The notes: generated by a model not told the origin, from the letters alone. Positions 17,112 through 25,962 are shown, counted from the stretch's first letter. The stretch: 36,675 nucleotides of DNA from an uncultured Collinsella sp. (GCA_934654515.1 CAKUGA010000009.1:1-36675), one strand, 5' to 3'. Numbers and translations: made by a program.

Positions 17112-17140
17112 TTGTGATACCGCGATACCCGCGGTATACT
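17112..17140 (+). promoter_or_regulatory. tatA promoter with a palindrome between -35 and -10
   Basis: TTGTGA at 17112-17117, a 17-bp spacer and TATACT at 17135-17140. The spacer contains a perfect inverted repeat TACCGCG-ATACC-CGCGGTA (17118-17136) that touches the -10. This is the position of a repressor operator, but no regulator is known to me for this sequence. Confidence 0.65.
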
Positions 17141-17176
17141 CATTCGAGCTTGTCTCGCTGTATTGTGGAGGTCTAC

Positions 17177-17452
17177 ATGTTTGGACTGAGGGCTCCTGAG
17201 CTCATCATTATTCTCGTCGTTGTCCTGATTATCTTCGGGCCCAAGAACCTGCCGAAGCTCGGCAAGTCCCTCGGCTCTACCGTCAAGAATATCCGCGAGG
17301 GTATGGAGGGCGACGATAAGGCCGAGACCAAGCAGGCCGAGGAGGTCGTGGTCGAGCAGTCCGAGGAGGACAAGGAGATCGCTGAGCTCGAGGCCAAGCT
17401 CGCTGCTGCCAAGAAGAAGCAGGCAGAGGACAGCGACGCGGACGCAGAGTAG
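17177..17452 (+). CDS. tatA: Sec-independent translocase component TatA/TatE
   Basis: A 91-residue protein with a short N-terminus, one membrane helix (PELIIILVVVLIIF), the FGPKNLPKLGKSLG hinge and amphipathic helix characteristic of TatA, and a charged C-terminal tail rich in Glu and Lys. TatA oligomerises around TatBC to move folded twin-arginine proteins across the membrane. The frame extends upstream through the tRNA, but the ATG at 17177 follows GTGGAGG and is the only sensible start. TatC is not in the window. Single-gene unit between its own promoter and terminator. Confidence 0.93.
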   Translation: MFGLRAPELIIILVVVLIIFGPKNLPKLGKSLGSTVKNIREGMEGDDKAETKQAEEVVVEQSEEDKEIAELEAKLAAAKKKQAEDSDADAE

Positions 17453-17477
17453 TCCCATCCCTTTGGGGTGAGCACCT

Positions 17478-17510
17478 GACCGGCTTGCCCGCAGGCTAGC
17501 CGGTCTTTTT
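17478..17510 (+). terminator. Terminator after tatA
   Basis: GACCGGCT (17478-17485) pairs with AGCCGGTC (17498-17505), followed by TTTTTCGTTTTG. Confidence 0.85.
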
Positions 17511-17558
17511 CGTTTTGTTGACAGTTGATTGTTTGATCAGAGTTGGGGAGATATCCGT

Positions 17559-18029
17559 ATGGACGCAAGCCAGATCGTACTGACCGCTGAGGGCCGCCAG
17601 AAGCTCGTCGAGGAGCTCGCTTGGCGTGAGGGCGATTACGCCAAGGAGATCGTCGAGGACATCAAGGAAGCCCGCGCGTTCGGCGACCTTTCGGAGAACT
17701 CCGAGTACGATGCCGCTAAGGACAAGCAGGCCCAGAACGCCGCTCGTATTGCCGAGATCCAGGCCATCCTCGCCAACGCTCAGGTTGCTGCCACCACGGG
17801 CGATCTGACCGTCTCCATTGGTTCCACCGTTTCTCTGATTGATCCCAACGGTGAGGTCATGGAAGTCACGCTCGTTGGTACCACCGAGACCAACTCGCTC
17901 GAGCACAAGATTTCCAACGAGTCTCCGGTCGGTCACGCCATCATCGGTCACGGCGAGGGCGATTCCGTCGAGGTCGTTACGCCTTCCGGCAAGACTCGCG
18001 TCTACACCATCGCCAAGATCGCACGCTAG
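17559..18029 (+). CDS. greA: Transcription elongation factor GreA
   Basis: GreA binds the RNA polymerase secondary channel and stimulates cleavage of backtracked RNA. The 156-residue protein has the N-terminal coiled coil (about residues 1-75) with the conserved GDLSENSEYDAAK tip region (42-54) and a C-terminal FKBP-like domain ending in GKTRVYTIAKI. The ATG at 17559 follows GGGGAG; an upstream in-frame TTG lacks support. It is followed by lysS; greA-lysS is a recurrent actinobacterial and firmicute pairing. A weak hairpin, CGCTCCC/GGGAGCG at 18058-18086 with TTTT, lies between them and may partly separate the two. Confidence 0.96.
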   Translation: MDASQIVLTAEGRQKLVEELAWREGDYAKEIVEDIKEARAFGDLSENSEYDAAKDKQAQNAARIAEIQAILANAQVAATTGDLTVSIGSTVSLIDPNGEVMEVTLVGTTETNSLEHKISNESPVGHAIIGHGEGDSVEVVTPSGKTRVYTIAKIAR

Positions 18030-18057
18030 ACCACGGTCCCGCGTAAAGGTATGTTTT

Positions 18058-18091
18058 CGCTCCCTGGGACCGAATCCTGGGGAGCGTTTTA
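18058..18091 (+). terminator. Weak terminator-like hairpin between greA and lysS
   Basis: CGCTCCC (18058-18064) pairs with GGGAGCG (18080-18086), followed by TTTT. The lysS ribosome binding site (GAGGAG) follows closely, so this may be a partial terminator or leader structure. Confidence 0.5.
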
Positions 18092-18107
18092 GTTTGAGGA
18101 GCTAACT

Positions 18108-20072
18108 ATGGCAGAGAACCAGAACGCCGCCGATCAGGCATCGACGCTCAACGACGAGCGCGCCACCCGCCTGGCCAAGCGTGCCGCCCTGTTCGAGGCG
18201 GGCCAGAACCCCTATCCCGAGCACTCTGAGCTCGAGGACTACGTTGCCGACATCGAGGCTAAGTATGCCGAGCTTGCCGATGGCGAGGACACCGAGGACG
18301 TCGTGAAGATCGCCGGCCGTGTTGTCGCCAAGCGCGGTCAGGGCAAGATCATGTTCATCGTCGTGCGCGATGCGACTGCCGAGATTCAGCTGTTCTGCCG
18401 CATCAACGACATGGACGAGGCTGCCTGGAATACGCTCAAGGCCCTCGACCTGGGCGACATCCTGGGCGTGACCGGCGTGGTCGTGCGTACCAAGCGCGGC
18501 CAGCTCTCCGTAGCCCCCAAGAGCGCGACCCTGCTTTCCAAGGCCGTTCGCCCGCTGCCCGAGAAGTTCCACGGCCTTTCCGACAAGGAGACTCGTTATC
18601 GTCAGCGCTATGTCGACCTGATCGCCAACGACGACGTTCGCGAGACCTTCCGTAAGCGTTCGCAGATTCTCTCCACCTTCCGTCGCTTTATGGAGTCCGA
18701 CGGCTACATGGAGGTCGAGACTCCCATCCTGCAGACCATCCAGGGCGGCGCCACGGCCAAGCCGTTCATTACGCACTTTAACGCGCTCGATCAGGAGTGC
18801 TACCTGCGCATCGCTACCGAGCTGCACCTCAAGCGCTGCATCGTCGGCGGTTTTGAGCGCGTGTTCGAGATCGGCCGCATCTTCCGTAACGAGGGCATGG
18901 ACCTTACCCACAACCCCGAGTTCACCACGATGGAGGCCTACCGTGCCTTCTCCGACCTCGAGGGCATGAAGGCGCTCGCCCAGGGTGTCATCAAGGCAGC
19001 CAACAAGGCCATCGGCAACCCCGAGGTCATCGAGTATCAGGGTCAGACCATCGACCTGTCCGGTGAGTGGGCAAGCCGTCCCATGACCGACATCGTCTCG
19101 GACGTGCTCGGCAAGCAGGTCACCATCGATACTCCGGTCGAGGAGCTCGCCACTGCCGCACGTGAGAAGGGCCTGGAGATCAAGCCCGAGTGGACCGCCG
19201 GCAAGATCATCGCAGAGATTTACGACGAGCTGGGCGAGGACACTATCGTCAACCCCACCTTCGTGTGCGATTATCCCATCGAGGTCAGCCCGCTTGCCAA
19301 GCGCTTTGAGGACGACCCGCGCCTGACGCACCGCTTTGAGCTGGTTATCGCCGGCCACGAGTACGCCAACGCGTTCTCCGAGCTCAACGACCCGGTCGAC
19401 CAGGCCGAGCGCTTTGCCGCTCAGATGGCCGAGAAGGCTGGCGGCGACGACGAGGCTATGGAGTACGACGAGGATTACGTGCGCGCCCTCGAGTACGGTA
19501 TGCCTCCCGCGGGCGGCATCGGCATCGGTATCGACCGCGTGGTCATGCTGCTCACCAACCAGGCTTCTATCCGCGACGTCCTGCTGTTCCCGCACATGAA
19601 GCCCGAGAAGGGTTTCCAGTCCGGTGCCGCTGCCGCCAAGGCTGCCGAGGCCGGCAACACCGCGAGCCCCTTCGTCAAGCCGCTCAAGCCCACGGTTGAT
19701 TATTCCAAGATTGCCGTCGAGCCGCTGTTCGAGGAGTTCGTCGACTTTGATACCTTCTCCAAGAGCGACTTCCGCGCCGTGAAGGTCAAGGCATGCGAGG
19801 CCGTCAAGAAGTCCAAGAAGCTGCTGAACTTTACGCTCGACGACGGCACCGGCACCGACCGTACCATCCTCTCCGGCATTCACGGTTATTATGAGCCCGA
19901 GGACCTGGTCGGCAAGACCTTGCTTGCCATCACTAACCTGCCTCCGCGCAAGATGATGGGCATTCCCAGCTGCGGCATGCTCATCAGCGCTATTCACGAG
20001 GAGGATGGTGAGGAGCGTCTCAACCTGATCCAGCTCGACGCCTCCATCCCCGCCGGCGCAAAGATGTACTAA
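18108..20072 (+). CDS. lysS: Lysyl-tRNA synthetase (class II) with C-terminal tRNA-binding domain
   Basis: Charges tRNA-Lys with lysine. The first ~540 residues are a class II LysRS: N-terminal OB anticodon-binding domain (VVKIAGRVVAKRGQGKIMF), motif 2 (RIFRNEGMDLTHNPEFTTME) and motif 3 (GIGIGIDRVVMLL). From about residue 545 to 654 there is an extra domain, VDFDTFSKSDFRAVKVK to the C-terminus, matching the Trbp111/EMAP-II-like tRNA-binding OB fold (also attached to MetRS in many bacteria), with NLPPRKMMGIPSCGMLIS as its signature. The linker is Ala-rich. The total of 654 residues is much longer than the usual ~500. The ATG follows GAGGAG. Confidence 0.95.
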   Translation: MAENQNAADQASTLNDERATRLAKRAALFEAGQNPYPEHSELEDYVADIEAKYAELADGEDTEDVVKIAGRVVAKRGQGKIMFIVVRDATAEIQLFCRINDMDEAAWNTLKALDLGDILGVTGVVVRTKRGQLSVAPKSATLLSKAVRPLPEKFHGLSDKETRYRQRYVDLIANDDVRETFRKRSQILSTFRRFMESDGYMEVETPILQTIQGGATAKPFITHFNALDQECYLRIATELHLKRCIVGGFERVFEIGRIFRNEGMDLTHNPEFTTMEAYRAFSDLEGMKALAQGVIKAANKAIGNPEVIEYQGQTIDLSGEWASRPMTDIVSDVLGKQVTIDTPVEELATAAREKGLEIKPEWTAGKIIAEIYDELGEDTIVNPTFVCDYPIEVSPLAKRFEDDPRLTHRFELVIAGHEYANAFSELNDPVDQAERFAAQMAEKAGGDDEAMEYDEDYVRALEYGMPPAGGIGIGIDRVVMLLTNQASIRDVLLFPHMKPEKGFQSGAAAAKAAEAGNTASPFVKPLKPTVDYSKIAVEPLFEEFVDFDTFSKSDFRAVKVKACEAVKKSKKLLNFTLDDGTGTDRTILSGIHGYYEPEDLVGKTLLAITNLPPRKMMGIPSCGMLISAIHEEDGEERLNLIQLDASIPAGAKMY

Positions 20073-20075
20073 CTA

Positions 20076-20102
20076 GTTACGCGGTTCGTAGAACCGCGTA
20101 AC
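20076..20102 (+). terminator. Hairpin directly after lysS
   Basis: A 12-bp perfect stem: GTTACGCGGTTC (20076-20087), a GTA loop, and GAACCGCGTAAC (20091-20102). It has no T-run, so it may act as a 3' stabiliser or part of a bipartite terminator with the palindrome that follows. Confidence 0.6.
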
Positions 20103-20115
20103 GGCTCGACGCTGC

Positions 20116-20214
20116 GCGGGCCGCATTTGGACAATCTGACGTTCAACTTCAAGGGCGCGACCAGAAGGTCAGCGCCCTTTCGTTTCACGTCACCTTGTCT
20201 CAAATGCGGCCCGC
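20116..20214. repeat. Long nested palindrome between lysS and the ThrE-type exporter
   Basis: The outer arms, 20116-20134 and 20195-20214, are near-perfect reverse complements (GCGGGCCGCATTTG paired with CAAATGCGGCCCGC, then GACAA with TTGTC). Inside, AAGGGCGC (20151-20158) pairs with GCGCCCTT (20172-20179), followed by TCGTTTC. The RNA would fold into a ~100-nt two-tier stem. The inner hairpin could act as a terminator. The 79-codon ORF across it is not credible. From 20215 to about 20390 nothing recognisable is seen. Confidence 0.65.
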
Positions 20215-20391
20215 TCGCTGACTTATGCTCAACCTATGGTGTCATCTCGCCCCAAAAGGACCTTGCTCGCTCTGGCGGGCTTTCGCTGTCGTTGCCAGGG
20301 CATCGGCGTTGCCTTGGCTGTCAAGCTGGACGCGGCTCGCTGTCCGTCCTCTACCTGCGGCGGTGACTTTGTTGACACTTAGAACATCGAT

Positions 20392-20422
20392 GTAGTCATT
20401 GGGGACGTTCTTAAACGACTAC
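20392..20422. repeat. Short dyad with GGGGACGTTCTT core (family member C)
   Basis: GTAGTC (20392-20397) and GACTAC (20417-20422) flank ATTGGGGACGTTCTTAAAC. Same layout as the other short dyads: variable arms and a GGGAC-like core. It lies upstream of the exporter gene. Confidence 0.4.
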
Positions 20423-20528
20423 CCAACGGATATTGCGCACATGGCTCGCATGACAGCCGTCTCTTTTATGTTTCCTTTAGCCATCGCTGCCTAGGATGGG
20501 GGTTAGTCGGCAGGAAGGGAGCGTCTAT

Positions 20529-22097
20529 ATGGACGACGCGAGCGATCGTGCAATCGAAGAGGACATGCTCGATCAGTTCAACTATTTTGATGATGAGGAC
20601 GAGGAATTGATCGATCGTCGCGAGCCGGCGGCGCTCGATGCTTTCGACCTTGTTGATGAAGGGCCCGACGAGGACGAGGTCGAATCGACGAAACCCCCAC
20701 AGCCTTCGCACCATGATTCGTTGCTCTCAAGAGTCCCCATGCACCACGGTGTCCGTGCCGGCGCCCTCCATATGAAAACCGACTGGCGCCAGATCGTGAC
20801 GGCAGGCGATGAGCTTGCCGTCGATGCGCCGCTCACCGATAAATCATCCATCATCTGCCGCACCGGCATGCTTATGCTGGCAAGCGGAACAGGTGCCTGG
20901 CGCGTACGCGATACCATGAATCGTGTTGCTGCCGTACTCGGCGTCACGATTCACGTCGACCTGAGTCTCCTGTCGTTTGAGTGCACCTGCATCGAAGGCG
21001 GCCACTGCTTTAACGAGGTCGTCAGCCTACCCACAACGGGAGTCAATACTCATCGCATTTGGATGATGGAGAGCTTCTTAAAGGAAATCGAGGTTTACGG
21101 GCGCCGGTTTACCGTGCATGAGTACCACGAGATGCTCAAGACCGTTGAGAGTTCAAAACCCGATTACACTCCCTGGCAACAGGGCCTTGCGGCGGCCTGT
21201 GCTTGTGGCGCCTTTGTCTTTTTGCTCGGCGGCGGCCCTATCGAGATGGCTTGTGCATTTGTGGGCGCTGGTGTCGGTAACTTTGCTCGCTCCCATATTC
21301 TCAAGCAAGGCCTTGGCCAGTTTAGCGCGCTGACGATCGGCGTTGCGCTCGCTTGCGTTTCGTATCTGCTGGCATTGCTCGGCCTTGGCCAGGTCATTCC
21401 GGGGGCAATGTCGCACCAAGAAGGCTATATCGGTGCCATGCTCTTTGTGATTCCCGGCTTTCCCCTCATTACGGCAGGTCTCGACATCGCTAAGCTCGAT
21501 ATGCGAAGCGGCATTGAGCGTCTTTCGTATGCCGTATCGATTATTGTGATGGCGACCCTCGTAGGCTGGATGGTTGCCGAGTGTGTGGGGCTGGCGCCGG
21601 ACGACTTTGCTCCGCTCGGGCTCTCACCGTTGGCTCTTACACTCTTGCGTGTGGTGATGAGCTTTGTCGGAGTATTTGGCTTCTCGGTTATGTTCAACAG
21701 TCCGATAAAGATGGCCGCGGCGGCAGGGCTCATCGGCGCCGTGTCTAATACCTTGCGCCTTACGCTCGTCGATGCGCCGACGCTGTTTCCCTTCTTGGGC
21801 CTGAGTGCAGGCATGCCTCCCGAGGCGGCTGCGTTTACCGGCGCGCTGGTATCGGGGCTGCTCGCGAGCTTGGCCGAAATCAAGCTCACCTACCCACGTA
21901 TCGCCCTCACGGTGCCATCGATTGTCATTATGGTGCCGGGCTTGTATCTGTATCGCTCGATGTATTACATGTGCACCTTCGACACGGTCAATATGCTCGG
22001 CTGGTTTGTGCGCGCGGTGCTCATCGTGGCGTTTTTGCCCGTTGGCCTGGGCGTGGCGCGTACGCTCACTGACCCTCGCTGGCGCCACACCAGCTAA
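20529..22097 (+). CDS. ThrE-type threonine/serine exporter family protein
   Basis: A 522-residue membrane protein. After an acidic N-terminal region of about 60 residues comes the ThrE first domain (DUF1212-like: AGDELAVDAPLTDKSSI then FECTCIEGGHCFNEVVS) and around ten hydrophobic helices, including FVIPGFPLITAGLDIAKLDM and, in the second half, the DUF3815-like segment VPSIVIMVPGLYLYRSMYY. In Corynebacterium ThrE exports threonine and serine; the substrate here is inferred only from family. An in-frame ATG at 20496 exists, but 20529 is preferred because AAGGGAG lies seven bases before it. The DNA between lysS and this gene is repeat-rich. Monocistronic. Confidence 0.85.
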   Translation: MDDASDRAIEEDMLDQFNYFDDEDEELIDRREPAALDAFDLVDEGPDEDEVESTKPPQPSHHDSLLSRVPMHHGVRAGALHMKTDWRQIVTAGDELAVDAPLTDKSSIICRTGMLMLASGTGAWRVRDTMNRVAAVLGVTIHVDLSLLSFECTCIEGGHCFNEVVSLPTTGVNTHRIWMMESFLKEIEVYGRRFTVHEYHEMLKTVESSKPDYTPWQQGLAAACACGAFVFLLGGGPIEMACAFVGAGVGNFARSHILKQGLGQFSALTIGVALACVSYLLALLGLGQVIPGAMSHQEGYIGAMLFVIPGFPLITAGLDIAKLDMRSGIERLSYAVSIIVMATLVGWMVAECVGLAPDDFAPLGLSPLALTLLRVVMSFVGVFGFSVMFNSPIKMAAAAGLIGAVSNTLRLTLVDAPTLFPFLGLSAGMPPEAAAFTGALVSGLLASLAEIKLTYPRIALTVPSIVIMVPGLYLYRSMYYMCTFDTVNMLGWFVRAVLIVAFLPVGLGVARTLTDPRWRHTS

Positions 22098-22130
22098 TTG
22101 GTGCAAGGGGGACAGGTTACTTTGCACCAA
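22098..22130. repeat. Short dyad with GGGGACAGGTTAC core (family member D)
   Basis: TTGGTGCAA (22098-22106) and TTGCACCAA (22122-22130) are perfect reverse complements around GGGGGACAGGTTACT. The core resembles the dyad at 14382-14406. It begins immediately after the exporter stop codon. Confidence 0.5.
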
Positions 22131-22133
22131 ATG

Positions 22134-22200
22134 AGTTGCGGTGAAATAGGGACTGAATTGCTGCTTAAAGGGTCAAAACAGTCCGTATTCCACCGCAACT
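22134..22200. repeat. 67-bp inverted-repeat element
   Basis: Arms at 22134-22155 and 22179-22200 are 22 bp long with two mismatches (tips AGTTGCGGTG and CACCGCAACT), separated by 23 bp. No ORF. Directly abuts the preceding dyad, so the two may form one composite element. Confidence 0.6.
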
Positions 22201-22316
22201 TATGGGGTCGGGGGATTATTGGTGCCCTGCATCTCCATAAACTCAACGCTTACGAAGCGCGGGGTTTTCGTGCTAGGCTGGTTCCACCACATAAGTAGTC
22301 GCAGACGCACGTATCA

Positions 22317-22366
22317 CGGGCGGGCGAGATGAAGTCCCAACAGCTCCATCTTGCCCGTCCGTTTTT
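22317..22366 (+). terminator. Strong terminator hairpin upstream of the DUF2798 gene
   Basis: CGGGCGGGCGAGATG (22317-22331) pairs with CATCTTGCCCGTCCG (22347-22361), with G-T pairs, followed by TTTTT. It either ends the exporter transcript or, because it lies 45 bases before the next start codon, attenuates that gene. Confidence 0.8.
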
Positions 22367-22410
22367 GTTGCGTGGTGCCGCGGCGTAACACAGAAAGGAT
22401 TTTGCCCTTT

Positions 22411-23004
22411 ATGCCTATCAACAAACGAGAGAGCCTGCTGTTCACCTTTATCATGTGCTTTTGCATGGTGCTTTGGATGAGCATCTACAACGTTGCCCTG
22501 CAGCATGGGGCCATCAACGGCGAGGTTGTTGCCGCCGCGTGGCTCGGCTTCCCCGTTGCCTACGTTTTTGCCATGTGCTGCGACTGGTTTGTCGCCAGCC
22601 CGCTCGCCAAGGGTTTCGCCTTTAAATTCCTGGTCACGCCGGGCAAGAGCTCGCCGATTGCCATGACGCTCGCCGTCAGCTCCTGCATGGTCGTTCCTAT
22701 GGTCATCATCATGTCGCTCTACGGTGCGTGCGAGGGCCTGTTCCACATGCCCGGCGGCCCGCTCGCCAACCTGCAGGCGCTGCCGATGATGTGGCTCGTT
22801 AACATTCCGCGCAACTTTATCATGGCCCTGCCCTGGAACCTGCTGGTGGCCGGTCCGGTTGCTCGCTTTGTCTTCCGCCGCGCCTTCCCCATGGGCACGG
22901 TCTTTGCCGAGCCGCACATGGAGCTCGTGCGCATGCCGGGCGCTCCCGTTGCCGATGCCGTCAATGACGTTGCCGAGAGCATGGACGCCGAGCCCGCCTG
23001 CTAG
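22411..23004 (+). CDS. DUF2798-like small integral membrane protein
   Basis: A 197-residue protein with four hydrophobic helices arranged as two similar halves (LFTFIMCFCMVLWMSIYN and later AVSSCMVVPMVIIMSLYG; each followed by a second helix near AAWLGFPVAYVFAMC and NIPRNFIMALPWNLLVAGP). This internal duplication matches double-DUF2798 proteins; no biochemical function is known. The ATG at 22411 follows AGAAAGGA with an 11-base spacing; an earlier in-frame start at 22351 lies within the terminator arm and lacks a ribosome binding site. Preceded by a strong hairpin with a T-run that may control it. Confidence 0.75.
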   Translation: MPINKRESLLFTFIMCFCMVLWMSIYNVALQHGAINGEVVAAAWLGFPVAYVFAMCCDWFVASPLAKGFAFKFLVTPGKSSPIAMTLAVSSCMVVPMVIIMSLYGACEGLFHMPGGPLANLQALPMMWLVNIPRNFIMALPWNLLVAGPVARFVFRRAFPMGTVFAEPHMELVRMPGAPVADAVNDVAESMDAEPAC

Positions 23005-23192
23005 ACAGCAGCTCAAAACCAAACCGCCAAACGGACCCGAGCAATTCCTTTTTTGTAGACGTTGTCGCGCGGCTACGGGCGGGAAAGGTCCCAACGGTTA
23101 ACATATACTCCATATGGGTAAAGAGACCAAAGCGCTGCCGCGGGGCGGCGCTTTGCGTTTGAAAAAAACTAGCTCGTCTAAGAGGAACTAGC

Positions 23193-25835
23193 ATGTTAGA
23201 CCGTTTTACCGATCGCGCGCGCAAGGTCATGTCCATGGCCAAGCAAGAGGCGCTCGATCTTCACTCAAATAAGGTGGGCACCGAGCACCTGCTGCTCGCG
23301 CTTGCCAAGGAGGACGAGGGCATTGCCGCCGAGGCACTGCGTTCGCTCGACATCTCCTACGATGACATCATGGATACTCTCAAAGAGGTCCAGACCACGG
23401 TTCCCGAGCCCAGCGAGGAGACCGAGGCTGCCAAGCTCGCCTTTACGCCGCTCGTCATCAGCGTGATGGAGCGCTCCTTCCGCGTGGCGCGTGAGAACAA
23501 CCAGACCTACGTGTCGACCGAGCACTTGCTGATCGGCATCGTCGAAGAGGGCAACGGCATGGCCATGGACATCCTCATGCGCCTGGGCGTGTCGTCCGCT
23601 TCCATCAAAAAGGCTATCGAGAAACTCACCGCCAAGGACCAGGACAAGAAGCGTCCGCTCGCCGGCGCCGGTGCTGGTCGTCCCGGTGCGGGCCTGCCGT
23701 TCTTTAGCGGCTCGGATGCCTCTCAGCAAAAGGGGAGTGGCACCGATACGCTTAAGCAGTTCGCGACCAACCTCACGCAGAAGGCGCGCGACGGCGAACT
23801 CGACCCTGTAATTGGTCGCGAAAAGGAAGTCCAGCGCATGATGGAAATTCTTTCGCGCCGCACCAAGAACAACCCGCTCATTCTGGGCGACCCCGGCGTG
23901 GGCAAGACGGCCATCGTCGAGGGCCTGGCGCAGCAGATTGCAGCCGGCAACGTGCCCGAGAACCTTATGAACCAGAATATCTGGACGCTTGACCTGCCGG
24001 GTCTCGTCGCCGGCGCCAAGTACCGCGGCGAGTTTGAGGAGCGCCTCAAGAACGTAATCCAGGAGGCCACCGAAGCCGACGACGTCATCCTGTTTATCGA
24101 CGAGATGCACACCATCATCGGTGCCGGTTCTGCCGAGGGTTCCATCGACGCGAGCTCTATGCTCAAGCCCGTGCTCGCGCGCGGTGCTTTCCAGATTATC
24201 GGCGCCACCACGGCCGAGGAATTCCGCAAGTACCTCACCAAGGACCCGGCCTTCGAGCGTCGCTTCCAGACCATCGATGTCGAGGAGCCGAGCGTCGAGG
24301 ATACGGTCAAGATCCTGACCGCGCTCAAGCCGCGCTACGAAGAGCACCACCATGTGCGCTATACGCAGGGTGCTATCGAGGCCGCCGCGAACCTGTCCAA
24401 CCGCTATATCCAGGATCGCTTTCTGCCCGATAAGGCCATCGACCTCATTGACGAGGCCGGTGCCCGCGCTCGCATCGCCGCGAATCGCGCTCCCGAGCCG
24501 GTGCGCGATGCCGAGCATCGCATAGAGGAGCTCAAGGCCGCCGCACAGGAGGCCACCGAGAGCGACGACATGAACAAGGCTGCCGAGATCACTGAGCAGC
24601 AGAAGGCCGCTGAGATTGAGCTCGCCGAGGCCAAGGCCGCCTGGACCGCCGAGCTCGACGCCAGCCCGCTCACCATCGATGTGAGTCAGATCGCCGACAT
24701 CGTCTCCGTGACCTCTGGTGTGCCGGTGTCCTCGCTCACCGAAAGCGAGAGCCGTCGCCTGCTGCAAGCCGAAAGCGTGCTCAAGACCCGCATTATCGGC
24801 CAGGACGAAGCCGTCGAGGCCGTTGCCAAGGCCGTGCGCCGCAGCCGCTCGCCGCTCAAGGATCCGCGTCGCCCCGGTGGCAGCTTTATCTTCCTGGGTC
24901 CTACCGGCACGGGCAAGACCGAGCTCGCCAAGACGCTCGCCGAGTACCTCTTTGGCAGCAAGGATGCGCTCATCAGCTTCGACATGTCCGAGTTCGGTAG
25001 CGAGTTCGAGGTCTCCAAGCTCATCGGTAGCCCTCCGGGCTACGTCGGTCACGACGAGGGCGGCCAGCTCACCAAGGCCGTTCGTCGCCATCCGTACTCG
25101 GTCGTGCTGTTCGACGAGATCGAGAAGGCGCACCCCGACATCTTCAACATCTTGCTGCAGGTGCTGGAGGAGGGCCGCCTGACCGATAGCCAGGGCAAGA
25201 CGGTCGACTTCCGCAACACCGTGATTATCATGACATCCAACGTGGGCGCCCGCGAGATCGCGCAGGATGCGAGCGTGGGCTTTGGCACCACCGGCGAGCA
25301 GGGCCTCACGTCGAGTGAGATTAAGGGCCGTGCGATGGGCGAGCTCAAGCGCCTGTTCCGCCCCGAGCTGCTCAACCGTATCGACGACATCGTGGTGTTC
25401 CAGAAGCTTTCGGGCGAAAACTTGACCAAGATCGCGCACCTGCTGGTGGACGACCTGCGTCAGCGCCTGATCGCCAACGGCATGAACATTAAGCTCACCG
25501 ATGCGGCCTATGACAAGATCGTGGCCGAGGGTACCGACCTCACCAACGGCGCACGCCCGCTGCGCCGCGCCATCCAAAAGCTCATTGAGGATCCGCTGTC
25601 CGAGGAGCTTCTGGCCGGCGAGTGGGGCGAGGGCGACACCGTCCTGTGCGACGTGGCCGACGGCAAGTTTGTCTTTAGCCACGGCACGGGCGAGATTCCG
25701 GCACCGCGTCCGGCGGGTGCGCTCGGCGGCGATACCGCTCCGGCGGCACCGCACACCGGCAGCGCCGCGCCCGTGAGCGGCGGCGTTACCTCGGGCCCCG
25801 GTGGCATGATGCAAGCCGGTTCCGGCGCGCTGTAG
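23193..25835 (+). CDS. clpC: ATP-dependent Clp protease ATP-binding subunit ClpC
   Basis: A AAA+ unfoldase that feeds substrates to ClpP. The 880-residue protein has two Clp_N repeats (about 1-145), a Gly/Ala-rich linker, AAA-1 with Walker A GDPGVGKT (232-239) and Walker [11 protein letters not shown], a UVR-containing middle region (about 440-485) that marks ClpC rather than ClpA, and AAA-2 with Walker A GPTGTGKT (569-576) and the ClpP-contact region after it. The C-terminal ~60 residues are Gly/Ala/Pro-rich. ctsR, mcsA and mcsB are not adjacent. Upstream there is a TATACT hexamer (23104-23109) and a leader hairpin; I see no CtsR, HspR or CIRCE operator. Confidence 0.96.
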   Translation: MLDRFTDRARKVMSMAKQEALDLHSNKVGTEHLLLALAKEDEGIAAEALRSLDISYDDIMDTLKEVQTTVPEPSEETEAAKLAFTPLVISVMERSFRVARENNQTYVSTEHLLIGIVEEGNGMAMDILMRLGVSSASIKKAIEKLTAKDQDKKRPLAGAGAGRPGAGLPFFSGSDASQQKGSGTDTLKQFATNLTQKARDGELDPVIGREKEVQRMMEILSRRTKNNPLILGDPGVGKTAIVEGLAQQIAAGNVPENLMNQNIWTLDLPGLVAGAKYRGEFEERLKNVIQEATEADDVILFIDEMHTIIGAGSAEGSIDASSMLKPVLARGAFQIIGATTAEEFRKYLTKDPAFERRFQTIDVEEPSVEDTVKILTALKPRYEEHHHVRYTQGAIEAAANLSNRYIQDRFLPDKAIDLIDEAGARARIAANRAPEPVRDAEHRIEELKAAAQEATESDDMNKAAEITEQQKAAEIELAEAKAAWTAELDASPLTIDVSQIADIVSVTSGVPVSSLTESESRRLLQAESVLKTRIIGQDEAVEAVAKAVRRSRSPLKDPRRPGGSFIFLGPTGTGKTELAKTLAEYLFGSKDALISFDMSEFGSEFEVSKLIGSPPGYVGHDEGGQLTKAVRRHPYSVVLFDEIEKAHPDIFNILLQVLEEGRLTDSQGKTVDFRNTVIIMTSNVGAREIAQDASVGFGTTGEQGLTSSEIKGRAMGELKRLFRPELLNRIDDIVVFQKLSGENLTKIAHLLVDDLRQRLIANGMNIKLTDAAYDKIVAEGTDLTNGARPLRRAIQKLIEDPLSEELLAGEWGEGDTVLCDVADGKFVFSHGTGEIPAPRPAGALGGDTAPAAPHTGSAAPVSGGVTSGPGGMMQAGSGAL

Positions 25836-25860
25836 GGATTGAGCATAACCTTGCAAGATG

Positions 25861-25892
25861 GGGGCGTTTCCGATGAGGAAGCGCCCCTTTTC
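25861..25892 (+). terminator. Terminator after clpC
   Basis: GGGGCGTTTCC (25861-25871) pairs with GGAAGCGCCCC (25877-25887) across a 5-base loop, followed by TTTTCTTG. Confidence 0.9.
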
Positions 25893-25962
25893 TTGTAGAG
25901 AAGAGTTTCCGGTAACGATAAAATAATTGAAAAAGTTCTGCTGGATGGCAAAAGGAGTTACT

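Noticed and set aside
18030..18107. T-box leader for lysS
   Set aside because: The gap is only 78 bases and lacks the T-box sequence and specifier structure.
18102..19997. Long - strand ORF opposite lysS (631 codons)
   Set aside because: Same shadow effect; no domain seen in the translation and LysRS is on the + strand.
20127..20366. 79-codon + strand ORF after lysS
   Set aside because: It runs across the nested palindrome, has no good ribosome binding site, and its translation has no recognisable domain.
23005..23192. CtsR, HspR (HAIR) or CIRCE operator before clpC
   Set aside because: I looked for the CtsR heptad repeats, CTTGAGT-N7-ACTCAAG and the CIRCE dyad; none is present. The GGTAAAGAGACCAAA segment is not a proper match.
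23265..25856. Long - strand ORF opposite clpC (863 codons)
   Set aside because: It is a shadow produced by GC-rich codon bias; the + strand encodes an unmistakable ClpC.
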